Source of the DNA: Cololabis saira
Lineage: Eukaryota > Chordata > Actinopteri > Beloniformes > Belonidae
Direction: 5' to 3'
NCBI RefSeq assembly: GCF_033807715.1
Contig: NC_084596.1
Span: 37,286,879-37,350,878, forward strand
DNA length: 64,000 nt
The translations under genes were made by a program, and so were the position numbers. The notes under the pieces are model-generated. The model searched no databases, was not told the origin of the DNA, and saw only the letters and a list, made by a program, of their open reading frames with translations. Below, in pieces: positions 61,541 through 64,000 of this stretch (position 1 is its first letter; every line of letters starts with the position of its first letter).

Positions 61541-62699
61541 TGGCACTTTTGCACTAGGACTTACTCGGCCCGACTCGGCTCGTCACGCCTTTACCCGCCT
61601 CTACCCGTTTGTTTTTCCACAGCCAGGTGAGAAGTGGGCAGGTTGGGGTGAAGCTGCTGTGACGTACTCGATTGCGCAACACCTTTGTTCATGTCGGCGC
61701 TGATCAGAAATCAGCTGGAGCCGCGAGCGGCTGAGAGTAAAACAGCCCATCTACATCCCTTTTTTAATTCTCTTGTCAGCCACCAGGTTTATGAACATCT
61801 GCACCTCAGAGTTGGATCACCAAACAGACGTTTTGCGCTTTATAATAAAATTGCCGCGAGCCGCGGGTCGCTCTCGCGCTGACTCCCGCTTCCTGATTCA
61901 AACGTCTGACGGCCCCGTCCCCCCGACCAATCAGTGGCGCGGAGGGTGGTGACGTCGGAAATAGTCCCTGCTGAGCCCCGTATGGCGCTTTTGCATTAGT
62001 ACCGTCTTAACTCGGTTCTACCCGCCACGGCCCCGTTTTGCGCTTTTGCACTAGGGGCTGAGACGGGTAGAGCCGCTCCAAGCCGATACTATTTCTGTAA
62101 CCATTCTGGCGAGGTTCTATCCGGGCTGAGCCGGGACTATTTCTGACGTCACCACCCTCCGTGCCACTGATTGGTCGGGGGGACGGGGCCGTCAGACGTT
62201 TGAATCAGGAAGCGGGAGTCAGCGCGAGCGCGACCCGCGGCTCGCGGCAATTTTATTATAAAGCGCAAAACGTCTGTTTGGTGATCCAACTCTGAGGTGC
62301 AGATGTTCATAAACCTGGTGGCTGAGGAGAGAATTAAAAAAGGGATGTAGACGGGCTGTTTTACTCTCAGCCGCTCGCGGCTCCAGCTGATTTCTCATCA
62401 GCGCCGACATGAACAAAGCGGTTGCGCAATCGAGTACGTCACAGCAGCTTCACCCCAACCCCCCCATTTCTCACCTGGCTGTGGAAAAACACACGGGGAC
62501 AAACGGGAAGAGCCGTGACGAGCCGCGCGGAGCCGAGCCGGGCTAAGGCGGTACTAATGCAAAAGCGCCAGTATAGAACCTCGCTGAAATGGTTACAGAA
62601 AAAAGTATCGGCTTGGAGCGGCTCTACCCGTCTCAGCCCTAGTGCAAAAGGGCAAAACGGGTAGAACCGAGCTGAGGTGGTACTAGTGCAAAAGGGGCA
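61541..62699. mobile_element. Large GC-rich inverted repeat element
   Basis: Ends GGCACTTTTGCACTAG and CTAGTGCAAAAGGGGCA; about 450-bp arms (61620-61985 and 62135-62470) are near-perfect inverted copies with CTCGCGCTGACTCCCGCTTC. A middle portion repeats the ends. Related sequence occurs at 31550-31760. Confidence 0.82.
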
Positions 62700-63027
62700 A
62701 TAGTCACCTAAGGACAAAGGGTCTAACCACTCTTAAACTAGGGAAAAGGGGGGAAATGAATTGAAAATAATAGTTTAAAAAGTATTTTTTTACCTTTCCT
62801 TTTGCTTGCTGGTATGAGGGATTATTTCAAGTCTCAGGGCCTTTAGCGTCCTCTGGTGTCACGATGTTGTATAATCCGTCCAAACCCTCCACATGATCTA
62901 ACAGCCTTGAAGATCCTCCTGCCGCTCAAACCTGTATTTGAATGAACAGGTTAACATTTGGGAACATCATTTCCCCTGCTTGAGCACAAAACCAGGCTAT
63001 TCTTCAATCTGTTTGATAATCCATTTA

Positions 63028-63105
63028 TCCATCCATTTTCTTCCGCTCATCCGTTACGGGGTCGCGGGGGCAGCAGTCTGAACTGAGATGCCCAGACTTG
63101 TTTGA
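63028..63105 (+). repeat. LINE fragment
   Basis: TCCATTTTCTTCCGCTCATC and GGGGTCGCGGGGGCAGCAGT are the commonest dispersed teleost LINE signature. Confidence 0.7.
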
Positions 63106-64000
63106 TAATATGAAGCTATAAACCTCAGCCTGTTATCGGAACTCAGCATCATACCTGGAAACAAAGATTAAAGATTAAAGGTTTCAAACTCAAATGACCA
63201 TGTTACACAGTGAATTCCAAGTTTTATCTTAAATTGATTACATTTTCAGTGAGGACTTTTTTGTTATTACTATGAAACAATTCAATTCAACTCAGTTTGA
63301 TATATAAAGATGAAAAATTAAACAAAGAAATCAACCAAGAGATGTTTTTGAAAAGTTAAACCGATTTATAAATAAATGAGTAAATAAATAAAAGGGATGA
63401 CAGTTTTAAACCAGGTCATGCAATCGAGGCCTTTGGGGCTGGGCCCATTAAACCTGTGGCTGTTTTGACCCTTCAAAGTTTCTGAGGAATTTAAACATAT
63501 GAGGGTGAATTTTGTTGTCTTTGTCTCAGTTCCTTTTGAAAATGGTAGCATTTTAAATCATCTTCACATATGGCCTCCTCCTTCCATAACAGTTTTAAAC
63601 TACATTCGTGAATAGCACAGTGAGCGTTATTAGACAGTGATATGTGAAGGTGTTTTTGAGCCCATGCAGAGATTTCCATTACAGAATCAAATATGTTTAT
63701 ACTGGCTTTTTTCCTTAAAGGTTTTATAATGTAGTGAGCATCCAATGTTGATTTTCTTTCAGTTATCCCATGCACACACAGATTTCGTATTACAGTATAT
63801 GACAAAATATTCAAAGTCAATTGCTTCCCAATTTAAAAACAGTTTTTCACATGCTGGCCAGCCTCAGCTCATCTTGATTTCTGAAAGATTATGCCTTTCT
63901 AAAAATGTTTATACCCAATCCCCTCCTGACCTGTAGCCAATTAACCCAATCAGTTGCGAGATATTCCTGTTGGTGTTTATTTCTTTACTTGCGAGCCTTT
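63106..64000. other. Non-coding window end
   Basis: AT-rich; no conserved peptide, splice-bounded exon or repeat terminus recognised. Confidence 0.45.

Noticed and set aside
54425..64000. A fourth gene upstream of neto1
   Set aside because: Both strands were read for conserved peptides with splice borders; only repeat and LINE remnants were found.

Overview
The window is vertebrate nuclear DNA, almost certainly from a spiny-rayed (acanthomorph) teleost. The evidence is long genes with short GT-AG exons, whose products are closest to vertebrate proteins, embedded in a dense set of fish-type DNA transposons, hairpin MITEs, decayed Tc1 and L1/Rex1-type retroelements and microsatellites. There is no prokaryotic organisation, CRISPR array or operon.

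Three protein-coding genes were reconstructed exon by exon, all on the minus strand. From right to left they are: (1) a neuropilin/tolloid-like gene closest to NETO1 (neto1 or the teleost co-orthologue neto1l), 53884 to 40302, 10 coding exons, 551 aa; (2) atpsckmt (FAM173B), 38551 to 30318, 4 coding exons, 225 aa; (3) marchf6 (TEB4/Doa10 family), 28674 to 3653, 26 coding exons including a 19-base first coding exon, 936 aa. In all three, every junction has a consensus splice site, reading phases close across all introns, and total lengths are multiples of three ending in a stop. Exon coordinates were derived by hand reverse-complementing, so errors of a base or two are possible, but the phase arithmetic closes.

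The genes are unrelated in function. Marchf6 is an ER ubiquitin ligase for lipid-enzyme and protein quality control, Atpsckmt methylates the mitochondrial ATP synthase c subunit, and Neto1 is a synaptic kainate-receptor auxiliary subunit. They share only position and orientation. Positions 1-3652 are the 3' flank and probable long 3' UTR of marchf6; 53885-54424 is the 5' leader/promoter region of neto1; 54425-64000 holds repeats and no exon I can recognise.

Most non-coding structure is transposon-derived. I could read target-site duplications (TSDs) for many insertions: 8-bp hAT duplications of two classes (Buster-like nnnTAnnn and Ac-like nTnnnnAn), TTAA for two piggyBac-like MITEs, TA for two Tc1/mariner-like hairpins and 3-bp TWA-type for Harbinger-like MITEs. 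The most interesting structural observation is a family of three large fold-back elements (19112, 54425, 58072) that share TATGGAG termini and 6-bp TSDs. I found no obviously new protein system.
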